A stretch of 64,000 bases of DNA from Doris montereyensis (GCA_037039925.1 JAXRKP010000929.1:30001-94000), one strand, 5' to 3'; positions 1 to 21,135 are shown, counted from the stretch's first letter. Numbers and translations: made by a program. The notes: a model not told the origin generated them from the letters alone.

Positions 1-912
1 CTGTTAGGCCAAGAAATATGTCCTCTAAATCACAAGTCGTCTTGACCACTGTAATTCTCTTCTGTATGGGTTGCCAGAGACTTCTATCCATCGATTACAA
101 TTACTTCAAAATAAAGCAGCAAGAATTGTAACTAAGACCAAAAGATCCGAACATATCACTCCCGTTTTGTGCTCTCTACATTGGCTTCCCGTAGAGAAGA
201 GAATCGTATATAGGATAGCATGTCTCTCTTTCAACTGCATTTATGACACTGCCCCCGACTATCTAAAATATCTCCTTAAAGTTCACCACCCCAATCGTGC
301 GCTTAGATCATCACAATCTTTGCAACTAAAAAGAAGCGTCACTAAGACACAATTTCTCGAACGTTCTTTCACCTTTTCGGCCCCAGCTATATGGAATTCT
401 TTGTCACTTAAAACTAGAAATTGTACAACCCTTCCTTTAAAAAATCGCTTAAAAAAGAGTTGTTCCGCTTCACTTTCGACTTTCATAATATTTAACTTAT
501 TGGCATTTAAGGGTTTGGTGTTTTTATTTATGTATGGTATCTTTAACACTGATTTCTTAGTTTGACTTCATTAACTATTAGTATTATACTTTTATATACG
601 GACACTTTTAAAACTGACATTTAGACCTATCATGGGATGTGAGGGGTTGGCACTTGCAACGTGTGTGTATGTGTGTGTGTGCGCGCGAACACACGTGTGT
701 AGGGTCGTCTTGTAATGAGCACATATCGTCATTTAGGTGCTGTTCATCTTATTATTACATTCTTCGTGTATGCAGATGGCATGGTTTTATAGTAATCGTA
801 AATATGTAAGCTATTTTATGATGTATGTCTTGGCCTTTGTAAAGCGCAACTGAGCATGACCCTCATGGATAGGGGCGCTATGTAAATTTTGCATTATTAT
901 TATTATTATTAT
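1..912 (+). mobile_element. 3' end of a CR1/jockey-like non-LTR retrotransposon (LINE)
   Basis: An open frame at 71-565 encodes the region downstream of a LINE reverse transcriptase. Visible landmarks are [30 protein letters not shown] and [10 protein letters not shown], the usual C-terminal signature in CR1/L2/jockey-type elements. The frame continues upstream past the window edge, so only the end of ORF2 is present. A 3' UTR of about 320 bp follows, with a GT-rich patch at 661-700. The copy finishes with a GCGC-containing terminal segment (about 840-890) and a short ATT-repeat tail at 894-912, the normal 3' end of such elements. No EN or catalytic RT motif lies inside the window. The clade assignment is approximate. 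Confidence 0.8.
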
Positions 913-921
913 ATTTACACA

Positions 922-1014
<93 letters not shown>
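922..1014. repeat. (TC)n microsatellite
   Basis: An almost perfect CT dinucleotide run of about 93 bp starts a few bases after the ATT tail of the LINE. It grades into CT/CTAT-rich imperfect sequence to about 1195. Open frames across it are low-complexity artefacts. Confidence 0.97.
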
Positions 1015-1018
<4 letters not shown>

Positions 1019-2361
1019 CTCTCTTTGCATCTCATTCTCAACTTCTTCATGTCTACCTCTGTGTGTGTGTGTGTTTTTTTCTCTACCTGCCTCTGTCTCT
1101 CCATGTCTGCCTCTGTCTCTCTGTATCTGTCTGTCTCTCTCTATCTATCTCTTTTCTGTTCACGTCTATCTTTCTACATAGTATCTATCTATCTTTGTAG
1201 ACACGTGTAGGATATTCTTAGTCCCTATGCCAGTGCATGGTCTCTGACATAATGTCTGTCCGACTCGCTCCGAAGACTCAGTCAACGTGACAAAACTGAC
1301 ACTGACAGCCTATTTTAGTATCTAGTTCCAAGGGCACACCAAACGCTTATCTCACTCACAGAAATTAGCCAAACATAAAGGCACCAAGGCGCACTGTTCA
1401 AATTCAAATAACGCGCGCTAACGAGAGAGTAGGCCTACTTTCCTTTACTAACACGAACATAGTACCTTCAGCCTAGTTGAGCCCAGAGCGACAGTTCTTC
1501 CCCTCTTCGGCTTAGAGCTGGGACTACCTATACTGAGATTTCCTAGGCTTAGAGGCATCTTTCATACAATGAATGCGTGACGTATTCAGTAAACCAATAA
1601 CAGTCTTCAGTCTTGCTATCGGCTATCTCTTTAACTTTAATGTCTTGTCCAGAAGCCTGTATTAAGAATAATATAAAATGTAACGCATGGTTGACCTGCA
1701 ACTCGTCCATCAGGTCGTGAAAGAAACCAGAATCAACCCTCATCCCAATACACTGTACTTAAGTCTCTCTCGTTTTTGTATTATGATTTATGTTTGTGCA
1801 TGTAACTGTCAAACGTGTAACATGTAACTTAATGTAAGCGGAAGGACATGGTAGACACGTCAGGAAAGAAGGAGAAGAAAGTAAAAGAGAGTTTAAACTT
1901 AGGCCCATATTATGCAATGTGAGAGAAGAGGCAACTTGCCTTTCCACTCATATCCAAACCTTTGTTAAGAAGAAATATTTGGCAACGTATTTTGCAAAAA
2001 AACCAAAGACACATGACTAGATAATACTATTCTGTTCATTATTATGTTGTTATTGTTGCTTTTTTACATAAATATGTGAACTAGAATTTCTCATCAATGA
2101 TTTATTTGATCGTCTTGAATTTCAAAGCAAACAACATTACATCACTTTATGTTTAAACACATGTTAATAATGTTTACACGTTCGCAAACCAACTATAGTC
2201 AACAGTTTCGAAACAGCAATATTCAACCAACAACAAAACTAAAAACGCTTAACCATATTTCAATTTGTAACTGGAAAAACCAACTCTCGCTCCCGTTGTA
2301 TTAAAAAGACCAGAGTAGAGATTCTACAATTACAAAATACAGTGTCTAGGTGATTGCAGTA

Positions 2362-2362
<1 letters not shown>
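1015..2362. other. No gene recognised; pyrimidine-rich then unique AT-rich DNA
   Basis: 1015-1195 is degenerate CT/TATC-rich DNA. 1200-2362 shows no recognisable gene, RNA or mobile element. A 64-codon minus-strand frame at 1549-1743 has fairly gene-like composition but matches no family I recognise. Confidence 0.6.
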
Positions 2363-2417
<55 letters not shown>

Positions 2418-2450
2418 CTCTCTCCTCCCTACCTCTCTCTCTATCTCTCA
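2363..2450. repeat. (CT)n microsatellite
   Basis: CT dinucleotide run with interruptions toward its right end (TCTTCT, CTCCTC, CTAT). Confidence 0.95.
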
Positions 2451-3158
2451 TTATAGGTATGTATGAGAAACAAGAGACGGATTTTTTAAATACTGCTCAA
2501 AACAAAAACGTCGCCTTTTTAAAAAAATGTTCTTCCTATTATTCGAAAAATAAGGCTACGGAAATTCTCGCGACACGTGGCCATGTGTTCACTATAGGCG
2601 ACCTATTTACTTGGCGCTAACATCGCTCATGATTCATAGGAGGAATTTAAAACTTGGAAAACTGTGGGGCTCGCAATGACCTCATCCAACGTGACATTCC
2701 CTGATGGCCCATAATGCACTTGGTACTTGGACAAAGGATTTAAAACGAAACCCGATTACGATAAAATAGTAGTCGATACTGAGAAGATATATTATTATTA
2801 GAAGTACATGCGTATTTCGAGCTGATTATTATCTTTTTTCAAGAGTTTCAACAAATGATAGCATGGTGTTAAGGAATAAAAACTTGGAAGCTGTGAGCTT
2901 TAACCATATATTATGCAAGTGCAAAAGACTTTGGAGAAATATTGTGAACAACAGCAATGGTAACAACAATGATGATTGTAACGATATGCAATACACGTAC
3001 ATGAAAAATGATATTATAATAGTATAATAAAAAATAATACAATAATAATTCATAATGATTACTAAAGTACGCCACAACAATGACAGTATATAATCATCAT
3101 CACTAAACCTACTGTATCATCATCATCGTCATAATAACAATACATGTCATACAACTTC
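2451..3158. other. No gene recognised; AT-rich, ATT/ATC-rich DNA
   Basis: Low-complexity stretches rich in AATAAT and ATCATC occur at about 2930-3145. There is no coding signal or recognisable repeat-family member. Confidence 0.6.
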
Positions 3159-3159
3159 T

Positions 3160-3440
3160 ACTGAGGAGTCGGTGGCCAAGTGGTTAGCCTGACGGACTTG
3201 GGATGATGAGGCCCAGGGGTTCAAATCCTGGGCAAAGCTAGGTCCGATTTGTGTTTCTTTGGAAATATGCTTTGCCCCCACTCGAACCAGATGCAAATGT
3301 GTTGGTAACGAGTGAAAGCACGAGCTTGGGAGTAAAACCTGCGACAAACTAGCGTTTATCATCTGTTCCATTTCACGCTATAGAAACCAGGGTAAACTCC
3401 GGTTCTATGAGCCATTATGGACTTGAAGGAACTTTATTTA
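3160..3440 (+). mobile_element. tRNA-derived SINE, family A, copy 1
   Basis: The head carries a pol III A-box-like word (TGGCCAAGTGG, 3173-3183) and a B box (GGTTCAAATCC, 3218-3228) at tRNA spacing. A tRNA-unrelated body follows, including TTTCTTTGGAAATATGCTTT and CGAACCAGATGCAAATG. This resembles the conserved central domain of Nin-type metazoan SINEs. The body ends in GCCATTATGGACTTGAAGG, which is shared with the copy near 47420. An ACC/ACT microsatellite starts directly at the 3' end. Body similarity to the copies at 47147 and 56850 is seen by eye; the Nin assignment is from family knowledge. Confidence 0.8.
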
Positions 3441-3504
3441 CTACCACCACCACCATCACCACCACTACTATTACTTCCACTTCTACTACTAGTACTACTA
3501 TAAT

Positions 3505-3550
<46 letters not shown>

Positions 3551-3586
3551 GCTACTACTACTACTATTACTACTACTACTACTACT

Positions 3587-3680
<94 letters not shown>
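3441..3680. repeat. (ACC/ACT)n trinucleotide microsatellite
   Basis: 240 bp of CCACCA grading into long ACT repeats with few interruptions. It directly abuts the SINE 3' end and may have grown from the SINE tail. Poly-T, poly-Y, poly-S and poly-V reading frames here are artefacts. AT-rich degenerate GATAAT sequence follows to about 3800. Confidence 0.97.
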
Positions 3681-3681
<1 letters not shown>

Positions 3682-3996
3682 TCATTACCAATGCTAATGT
3701 CAGCGTAATTTTGGTGATATATTATTGATAATGAAGATTTTGATAATGATAATAATAATAATGATAGTAAGGATGATAATGGTGAGGATGATTATGGTGC
3801 ACTCAAGGAATGGAACTGCTGGATGTACATAAAATGCAATGCTTCACTGGACAGAAATGTAACTGAGGGATTTAAAGACATATTTAAATAACATGTTTGG
3901 TCTCCCCTGCCCCCCCTCATTTCATTTCCATTAACTTTTGTCTTTTTCATCACAATGTCTTTATCTCCCCCTCTCTCTATCTCCATCTCTTTCTTT

Positions 3997-4036
3997 ATTT
4001 CTATCTATCTATCTATCTATCTATCGGTCTATCTAT
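3997..4036. repeat. Short (CTAT)n microsatellite
   Basis: About 8-9 CTAT units inside a wider CT-rich tract (3960-4100). Confidence 0.9.
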
Positions 4037-4219
4037 CTCTAGAGCTTCCAGTGTCTCTCTATTGTTCTCTGGCTCTCCATCTCTCCATATCCCTCTGTCC
4101 ATCCTTGATTCTTGATTACACAGGTTCAAACATTTGCTCTCTGTATATCGCTTCTACAGCCCAGTCTTTCGTCTCTATCAAAATATAAATAATCGTGGCC
4201 TTTTAGTCTTGAAGTAGCC

Positions 4220-4494
4220 CTGGGAAGAGATATAATAATGTTCTGTGTTCACATTAAAATGTATAATGTGGTACCTTTTCGTGTCAGGTATGTCATTTGA
4301 TTGACGATACCAATGCAAAGAAAATATCGAATACAAATTACCATCTACTTCGTCTTGGCCTTATGCGCTCGCGCCCTGCCTCTCGACGTCATTCAATTCT
4401 TCTCATCTCGACGCGTCAGGTCTTACTGAGAGAATTGTCATCTTTTTTCTTGCTTTGTGCTCCAACCTTGTTCATTTTAAAAAAAACTTCGAAA
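4220..4494 (+). promoter_or_regulatory. Presumed promoter and 5' UTR of the alpha-tubulin gene
   Basis: This DNA lies immediately 5' of the single-codon first coding exon. It holds a TATA-like word (ATATAAT, about 4229), a GC-rich patch at 4368-4400 that is unusual for this AT-rich region, and a CRE-like core (GACGTCA, 4385-4391). The transcription start cannot be placed from sequence. The assignment rests on position plus these words. Confidence 0.4.
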
Positions 4495-12761
<8,267 letters not shown>

Positions 12762-13130
12762 GCCTTTCAAACATAGCCCTGGCAGTTTTGTTCTCTGAAA
12801 TTTTACACAAGAGTTCCACATTTAAAAGATTGATGGCATATTTTTTCCTCAATAGCATGATTTTGGCAGATGGGAATTAAGAATACTCAAGTAATTTATT
12901 ACACCTTGGAATATTCATGTAATCAATGATTTCCTTGCATTTCTAAGACTGATCAAAATTTTAATTTCTTCCATTCCACTGTTACTGTCAGTCAATATTG
13001 TTGTTTTCCTACAACCTTTTTGGTGCAATTTTTTTACTGCATTTAAACTGAATATTGGTTATTCCCTGTTTGGTGCTGATCTGTCAGGGTTTTGAAAATG
13101 GCTATTAAAGCTATTTCCTTCTTGATCACA
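12762..13130 (+). terminator. Alpha-tubulin 3' UTR and possible polyadenylation region
   Basis: T-rich, non-coding sequence after the stop codon. The only candidate signal close to the stop is ATTAAA at 13104-13109, with a TTGTTGTG stretch about 30 bases downstream. This is a weak call. Confidence 0.3.
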
Positions 13131-13249
13131 AAACAATACAATTTGTTGTGACTTTTAATACATATTTCAAAGTGGTCTATGTTATTGTTGCTGTCACTGG
13201 TGTTATCACTTTGTAAGTTGTTTGTTGGAGCTGACAGGGCTTCTTGAGC

Positions 13250-13440
13250 TTCTGGTAGTCCTGCTTCTTTTTTTTTTCTTCTTTCTTTTGTTTTCTCTTT
13301 ATTCACCCTGAGGTCACTGCAATGGTGGATGGGGTAAATTTCTGGAGAAACAAAAATTCAATTTACGTTTAAGCAAGCACTGGTAGGGCTTACTTCTTTC
13401 ACTTATCTTTCATCTTGCTGTTTCCTACTAACCCTTTGAC
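13250..13440 (+). repeat. Small dispersed repeat, family F, copy 1 plus a partial second copy
   Basis: One copy (about 13250-13345) runs from CTTCTGGTAGTCCTGCTTC to ATTCACCCTGAGGTCACTGC and GGTGGATGGGGTAAATTTC. A second partial copy begins at about 13378 (CACTGGTAGGGCTTACTTC, then CTTGCTGTTTCCTACTAA). Related copies lie at about 44375, 55090, 55742 and 57487, all in the same orientation. Confidence 0.7.
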
Positions 13441-13791
13441 CATGATCTGTAGGCCTAGGACTAACATCACGATCATCTAGATCTAGTTCAGGCATATCAG
13501 CTTCAGAAATCGAGCTAGAATCATCACTCCCGGGCATTAACTCATCACCAGATTCAATATGTTTCAGATTCCATGTAAACAAACCAATAAAACAAGAAAA
13601 ATGTAAAAATTCACAGCTCAAAACACTCATTTTTTTCTGTAGTTGAATAAGATTCACTGAAAATAAAGAATTCGCCTTTAGTTTCAAACTGTAAGTTCAG
13701 TGCTAATAAGATGAAACTAAAACCAATAAAACAAGCTTTACCACAGGAAAATTGTAAAAATTCATCTTGCTCAAAACACTCAGGAAAAAAT

Positions 13792-14845
13792 TTTGTTAAT
13801 GTGTTAGACTGTTAGTGTTAGAGTTATTAAAAAAAAATACATTGTCATGTAGTAGTACTAGTAGCATGTAATTAAAGCATGTATTGTAAGTAGACTTATA
13901 GAAAACAAGTTATAAACATAGGCCAACTCTATTGACAGTAATGACAGTCCACATTCAATGAAGTCCTGGGACTGAAGTGTCATTTTTGTTACAATTATAA
14001 GGGAGTTTCATTGAATTCTGTAAGTTATGAATGTTTTCAACAACTTAGTTGAGGGAAACAACTCAAAAAAATGCGTTAAAAAAAGGCAATGTAATTCTGT
14101 AATTCAACGATGGACATAAATAAAATATAACATTCATAAGCTCATCATGTAAATGATTCATCTAGGATTTGGAACAAAACATCACAAGCTCGAGAATTGA
14201 ATTCGCTTTTACCACAGGAACCATCATTTTTGTTGTTGACTGGGGAAGGGTCTAGAGCATCCAGCATATAATCTTGGCAAAACCCTTAGGCAGGAAAGGG
14301 TTAGTGTTAATGTGTTAGACTGTTAGTGTTAGAGTTATTAAAAAAAAAATAAATGTAGTAGTACTAGTAGCATGTAATTATTGTAGCATGTATTGTACTA
14401 GACTTATAGAAAACAAGTAGTAATTATTGTAAGCATGTATTGTAAGTAGACTTATAAAAACAAGTTATAAAAGGTAACTCTATTGACAGTCCACATTCAA
14501 TGAAGTCCTGGGACTGAAGTGTCATTTTTGTTACAATTATAAGGAGTTTCATTGTTAAATAGAATAAAATAAAAAGGTGGGGTTAAACAACTTAGTTGAG
14601 ACTTAGTTAAGTTATAGAATAAAACTAAAAGGTGGGGTTTCACAAAAACTTAATTGTATTATATATATATAACTAAGCAAAAATATATTATAATATAAGC
14701 AATGTAATAAACGTTAAAAATAATTTGATCTCATTAGCCAACATAAATGTTAATGGACATAAATAAAATATAACATTCATAAGCTCATCAATAAACATAA
14801 AAATGAATTTCATCTAGGATTTGGAATGGATGTTAAACATCACAA
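13792..14845 (+). repeat. Local tandem duplication, unit about 510 bp
   Basis: The segment starting TAATGTGTTAGACTGTTAG near 13797 recurs near 14307. Both copies contain GTAGTAGTACTAGTAGCATG, CAATGAAGTCCTGGGACTG, CAACTTAGTTGAG and ATAACATTCATAAGCTCATC in the same order. The second copy has extra AT-rich inserts and a partial third repeat of its end (GATTTGGAATGGATG, about 14907). No coding signal was found. Confidence 0.8.
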
Positions 14846-16139
14846 TAAAATTACATAACATTGAAGAATTGAGCTCATTCAGAAATGATTAACCAGGATT
14901 TGGAATGGATGCAAAACATCAAAATCCAATTTCTTTATTGAAAGCAATGAATTGACATCAGAACTATTAACCAGGTCAGGATAAAACTGTCTTTGGACTA
15001 TCACAAAGTCCAATTAAACACAGCATTACCACTTTTTACCAGTCTGTCAGATAGTGTCACTATCAATGACAAAGATGCTCCTTCCATTGTTGATTGAGTC
15101 TTTCAGTCAAAGTTGAAGTGTCCCTTCCATTGTTCAAATGATTCAAAGATGTCTGATCCATCACAGAATGAGTGAAATTTGAGGGGGGTTGAAGCTAGTC
15201 CCACTCACTGTCAAATGAAGTTCTAAATAACAGGCCCTAGATCTGCATCACAGAATGAGTGAAATTCACACAAAAATATAGATCTACTAAATGCGGATAA
15301 AAATAAGATTTTGTTTGAAAGTCAGATCAAGAATCAGTAATATTAATATTAAATATTAATAGAATCTGTAATATTAATATTAAATATTAGTACCGTAATC
15401 TAGATCTAGTCTGCCTTGTCTCTTCATCTTACCTGTACTACTAAGTACTAGTACTAGTACTACAGTAGCATAATATATTACACTGAGTCGGAACAGAAGT
15501 TTCAACACATCACATTATAGATCCAATGAAGTAATAATAATAATATAGATCTAGTACACATAATAGAAATACACAGGTGTATAAAATTATTTTATAAATA
15601 TTATACATTTTGCTTTACATTTGAAATGAGAAATACGGCCACTAGAGTAGACAAAGTGCAAGTGCAATGTCTAAAAAAATCTGCACTCCAACCTATTGCA
15701 ATCAGGTCTTCAATTCTAGAGATCAATTACCGTAGTGAGAAACGGGTAGCCCAAATAATGTTTTAGGGGGGCTTTTGGTTAATGAGGTTACACGCAGCCC
15801 CAGTAAACACTCCCATTAATATAACTTACTTGTGTAAGTTGTATAATTATTATTTATTAATAAAAAAAATTGTATTTATCCTCTCAAGCTGTTACTGTTA
15901 CTCTATTTTGATAAGGCAAGGGACATAACTACATAATTTCATGCAAATAATTCTGCATCAGATTTGGGTTTGGGTTAAAATTAAATCCCCTGTACTCGGT
16001 TAGCGTCAATCCCGCTTATGATCAACTATTTATCTCAGTCTCAGTGATCAGTCCCGATGTGTAGTTATTGTCTTACGCAGGTTCAGTTCCACTGTACATT
16101 GGTCACTAATATTATGAGTCGCACTCCCTCATTTCACGT
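14846..16139. other. No gene recognised; AT-rich DNA
   Basis: There are small doubled motifs (ATCACAGAATGAGTGAAATT at about 15160 and 15244) and CTAGATCTAG / GTACTAGTAC palindromic words around 15400-15470. Nothing supports a gene. Confidence 0.6.
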
Positions 16140-16565
16140 GCTTGTCAGCGAGTTCAAACTTGGCAACCCTGAAGTGACACTGGGTCAAAACCCATGGCTA
16201 CCCCCTCACATTCACAACTTTGTTCTCTTACTAATACTGGGTAATGCTACTCTTAGTCTTAGGCACTCCACTCTGATTTCCTCACTCGACTCCGGTGTGA
16301 TGTATTGAGAATGAGTACCCAGCTATTATAGGTGAGAAGACCGTGTCACTGCCTGCCAGGTTGTTCATGTTACACAAAAAGCGCTTAACACTACAGTACT
16401 AACACTAACACAGTAACATTACAGTCTGCCGTACTGTATGTATGCTCCCCATGGAGTTGAGAAGGACTTTGATAACTTTAAAATAAATGGCCTGCTGGGA
16501 TATCAATTATGTACATTCAGTGATCCTACACTTGTGCAGGGATACAGATAACTATACATCTTTAT
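16140..16565 (+). mobile_element. tRNA-related SINE, family C, copy 1 (degenerate)
   Basis: The head has a decayed B box (GGTCAAAACCC, about 16182). The body has CTGATTTCCTCACTCGACTC and GAGAATGAGTACCCAG, related to the conserved central SINE domain seen in family A. The tail (GGAGTTGAGAAGGACTTTG, CTGCTGGGATATCAATTATG, GGGATACAG) matches the reverse complement of 42450-42790. An open frame at 16057-16308 is incidental. Confidence 0.7.
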
Positions 16566-17734
16566 ATTTTGTTATTTTTGTCACTGTATTCATCTAGCTA
16601 TCGCCATCCTTGTCAAATTCAATATCGCACCCAGAGTAGTTGAGAAAGGAAAATTCGGCGTTTTTCGAATGAGAGTAATGGAGAGCATGCGATTTCATAA
16701 TCTCATTGTAACATGGTTACCTTGAAATAAAATGACTGCAAGCTTGCTGATTGTTGACCGTTCACTAGCTTTCAAGTCGCTCACTAGTACTAGTACATGT
16801 ACAATAAATTAGTAATAATAGTAGTAATGTAATAGGAAACTTCGACTTTAACGAGGTCAGATTCAACGAGACCTCGAGTCCAAGTCCAACGAGGTCATTA
16901 AAAATCCCCGATCATTTCACATGATTAAGCCAATATCATTAATATTAATATAATAATATATATAATATATAATCATATTTTATTATTTTTAAAACGCCTC
17001 GTGCCCCAAAAGTAAAATATGAATATGAGCGCATCGCCTCCACCGAGACCCAGTAGCGGTGTGACTGGCACTTGGCAGTGGCGATGGAGGCATCGTTCCA
17101 GTCAGGGGGAAAGCTCTGTTTTTCTGTTTAAAGTTTTCAAAACGAAACAAAGTAAATTCACACACATAGCCCACAGAACATCCATCTGATCCAGTCCCCG
17201 TCACCTTTGTTTAGATCTATGAATGATGAATATAATTATATAATTATGAACATACCGGTGCGGTACGGTACATGTAGGAGGAGTGTGATATAATGTAGGG
17301 AGGGTGTGATTGGGAAGGATTCGGGGGGGGGGGATGGGGGTGACGCATATTACTACATGTACTAACTATACTATTAGTAATTACAAGTCAAATGTCACGT
17401 GTGTCGAACTTATTGTTGGCGATGCCAATGTCATGAGTCATACTACATGATACATGCATCTTGACTGTTGATGGTTGGGTCTAACTACTTTTACTTTTAG
17501 TTAGTACATGTACTGACTACATACTACATGTAGTGTGTATTGTACTTCTACACACGATAACTTTCTCCCTTTACCCATCCCCTATCGCTTCGTCATTGAC
17601 GTTCGATGCCGTTTGGGATTGATTTTCATCCATAAAACATCTTCACTTGGTATAGGCTTGCCTCGACACAAGTTGACAGCTTTGTATTTTTGTTTAGCAT
17701 TTAATTTCAAGCAATGAAAATAACATGAACAGAT
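16566..17734. other. No gene recognised
   Basis: AT-rich DNA with GTACTAGTAC and TACATGTAC words (16780-16805, 17355, 17505) and a G-run at 17323-17340. Palindromic TAATATTAATATAATAATAT sequence lies near 16935. No coding feature is supported. Confidence 0.6.
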
Positions 17735-20390
17735 TGGATAGACACACATAACAAATAATAACATGCTTACACATCGTAATCATATTCATATTAACATAAA
17801 GTGACAGCAGGTGTCACTGTCAGTGACCATAGACACACATAATCATATCATTATTAACATAAAGTGACAGCAGGTGTCACTGTCACCATAGACACACATC
17901 ATAATCCTATCATTATCATCATAAAGTGACAGCAGATGTCACTGTCACTGTCACCATAGACACACATCATAATCCTATCATTATCATCATAAAGTGACAG
18001 CAGATGTCACTGTCACTGTCACCATAGACACATCCACATCATAATCCTATCATTATCATCATAAAGTGACAGCAGATGTCACTGTCACTGTCACCATAGA
18101 CACACATCATAATCCTATCATTATCAACATAAAGGGACATCAGGTGTCACTGTCACTGTCACCATAGACACACATCATAATCCTATCATTATCATCATAA
18201 AGTGACAGCAGATGTCACTGTCACTGTCACCATAGACACACATCATAATCCTATCATTATCAACATAAAGGGACATCAGGTGTCACTGTCACTGTCACCA
18301 TAGACACACATAATAATCCTATCATTATCATCATAAAGTGACAGCAGATGTCACTGTCACTGTCACCATAGACACACATCATAATCCTATCATTATCAAC
18401 ATAAAGTGACATCAGGTGTCACTGTCACTGTCACCATAGACACACATCATAATCCTATCATTATCATCATAAAGTGACAGCAGATGTCACTGTCACTGTC
18501 ACCATAGACACACATCATAATCCTATCATTATCAACATAAAGTGACATCAGATGTCACTGTCACTGTCACCATAGACACACATCATAATCCTATCATTAT
18601 CAACATAAAGTGACAGCAGATGTCACTGTCACTGTCACCATAGACACACATCATAATCATATCATTATCAACATAAAAGTGACATCAGGTGTCAATGTAA
18701 CCCAGACACACATCACAATCATATTATTATCAACATAAAGTGACATCAGGTGTCACTGTCACCATAGACACACATCATAATCATATCATTATCAACATAA
18801 AGTGACTGCAGGTGTCACCATAGACACACATCACAATCATATCATTATCAACATAAAGTGACACCAGGTGTCACTGTCACCATAGACACACATCATAATC
18901 ATAGTATTATCAACATAAAGTGACAGCAGGTGTCACTGTCACCATGGACAAACATCATAATCATATCATTATCAACATAAAGTAACAGCAAGTGTCACCG
19001 TCACCATAGACACACATCATAATCATATCATTATCAACATAAAGTGACTGCAGGTGTCACTATAACCATGGACACACATCACAATCATATCATTATCAAC
19101 ATAAAGTGACTGCAGATGTCACTGTCACCATAGACACACACCATAATCATATCATTATCAACATAAAGTGACATCAGGTGTCACTGTCACCATGGACAAA
19201 CATCATGATCATATCATTATCAACATAAAGTAACAGCAAGTGTCACTGTCACCATAGACACACACCATAATCATATCATTATCAACATAAAGTGACATCA
19301 GGTGTCACTGTCACCATGGACAAACATCATGATCATATTATTATCAACATAAAGTAACAGCAAGTGTCACTGTCACCATAGACACACACCATAATCATAT
19401 CATTATCAACATAAAGTGACATCAGGTGTCACTGTCACCATAGACACACATCACAATCATATCATTATCAACATAAAGGGACTGCAAGTGTCACTGTTAT
19501 CATAGACACACATCACAATCATATCATTATCAACATAAAATGACAACAGGTGTCATTGTCGCTGTCACCATAGACACACATCATAATCATATCATTATCA
19601 ACATAAAGTGACTGCAGGTGTCACTATAGACACACATCGTAACCTTATCATTATCAACATAAAGTGACTGCAGGTGTCACTATAGACACACATCATAATC
19701 ATATCATTATCAACATAAAGTGACTGCAGGTGTCACTATAGACATACATCATAATCATATCATTACCAACATAAAGTGACTGCAGGTGTCACTATAGACA
19801 TACATCATAATCATATCATTATCAACATAAAGTGGCTGCAGGTGTCACCACAGACACACATCATAATCATATCATTATCAACATAAAGTGACTGCAGGTG
19901 TCACCACAGACACACATCATAATCATATCATTATCAACATAAAGTAACTGCAGGTGTCACTATAGACACACATGATAATAATATCATTATCAACATAAAG
20001 TGGCTGCAGGTGTCACTATAGACACACATCATAATCATATCATTATCAACATAAAGTGACTGCAGGTGTCACTATAGACACACATCATAATAATATCATT
20101 ATCAACATAAAGTGACTGCAGGTGTCACTATAGACATACATCATAATCATATCATTATCAACATAAAGTGACTGCAGGTGTCACTATAGACACACATCAT
20201 AATCATATCATTATCAACATAAAGTGACAGCCGGTGTCACTGTCACCATAGACACACATCCTAATCATATTATTATCAACATAAAATGACTGCAGGTGTC
20301 ACTGTCACCATAGACACACATCCTAATCATATTATTATCAACATAAAATGACTGCAGGTGTCACTGTCACCATAGACACACATCGTATTC
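17735..20390. repeat. Tandem array 1: 56/62/68-bp satellite, roughly 40 units
   Basis: Each unit contains CATAAAGTGACAGCAGGTG, TCACTGTCACCATAGACACA and CATCATAATCATATCATTAT. Lengths fall into zones. About 17.9-18.66 kb is dominated by 68-bp units with an extra CACTGT. About 18.66-19.6 kb has 62-bp units. About 19.6-20.2 kb has 56-bp units lacking CACTGTCACC. Both edges are more divergent. Most units carry an inverted repeat (GTGACA ... TGTCAC) that could form a hairpin with a loop of about 5 bases. Unit lengths of 62, 68 and 56 are not multiples of three and there is no continuous frame. Confidence 0.95.
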
Positions 20391-21062
20391 AACGTATTTC
20401 TTTGTCGGTGGCTATTGTTTATGACTGCCACACAAGTGATGTGAGGGGGCAAAAGGCAGTAGTTGCCTGTCTGTGTAGTCACACACAGTTAGGTTTATTA
20501 TAGTTTAGTTTCAAATAAATAGAGAACTCAGAAAACTATTTGCCACTCGTCATAATCCATTCGTCACTCCGTGTATTATGTATTAATGAATAGCTGTAGG
20601 TAGTATGATTATAATTTTGATAGGCACACACTACATCAAAATGAAAAACCCGCAAACAGGTAGAAGATGTTTGAATAGTATTTCAAACTAAAATTTCTTT
20701 TGGAAGATATGCCATAGGACATGACACATTCAAACAGAGCTTTTCTTCCTGAGTACATCCATACCAAACTTTTTTACTAGTCTATCCCAAATACTAAGCG
20801 AGTTGTGAATTTTGGACATTTGTGCGCCAGTTTTCGACTTAACCATGAAGTGATAAAATCGCATTTTCGCAGAACAGTCACGCTAAAAAAGTATACAGGA
20901 CACAACAATGAAACTTATTAAATCAAGCAACTGTGACCCATAGATTAAGCTCATTTTTTTAAATGACAGGCAAATAATAGAAAAGAAATTATTGCGACCG
21001 AAAAACAGCGTTCGGTGCATTTTCACACGTTATACCAAAACGGCATAAAAAAAGGGAAATTT
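20391..21062. other. No gene recognised
   Basis: AT-rich DNA between array 1 and the TAG microsatellite. No repeat family or coding signal was recognised. Confidence 0.6.
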
Positions 21063-21066
21063 ATAC

Positions 21067-21134
<68 letters not shown>

Positions 21135-21135
21135 A

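Noticed and set aside
1549..1743. 64-codon minus-strand frame starting with ATG
   Set aside because: Composition is acceptable, but it is short, isolated and without recognised similarity.
3160..3235. tRNA gene
   Set aside because: A and B boxes are present, but a cloverleaf 3' half and discriminator are replaced by SINE body sequence shared with other copies.
13403..13687. 94-codon minus-strand frame with acidic stretch (SGDELMPGSDDSSSISEAD)
   Set aside because: It vaguely recalls transposase N-termini, but it overlaps a family F repeat and has no recognisable domain.
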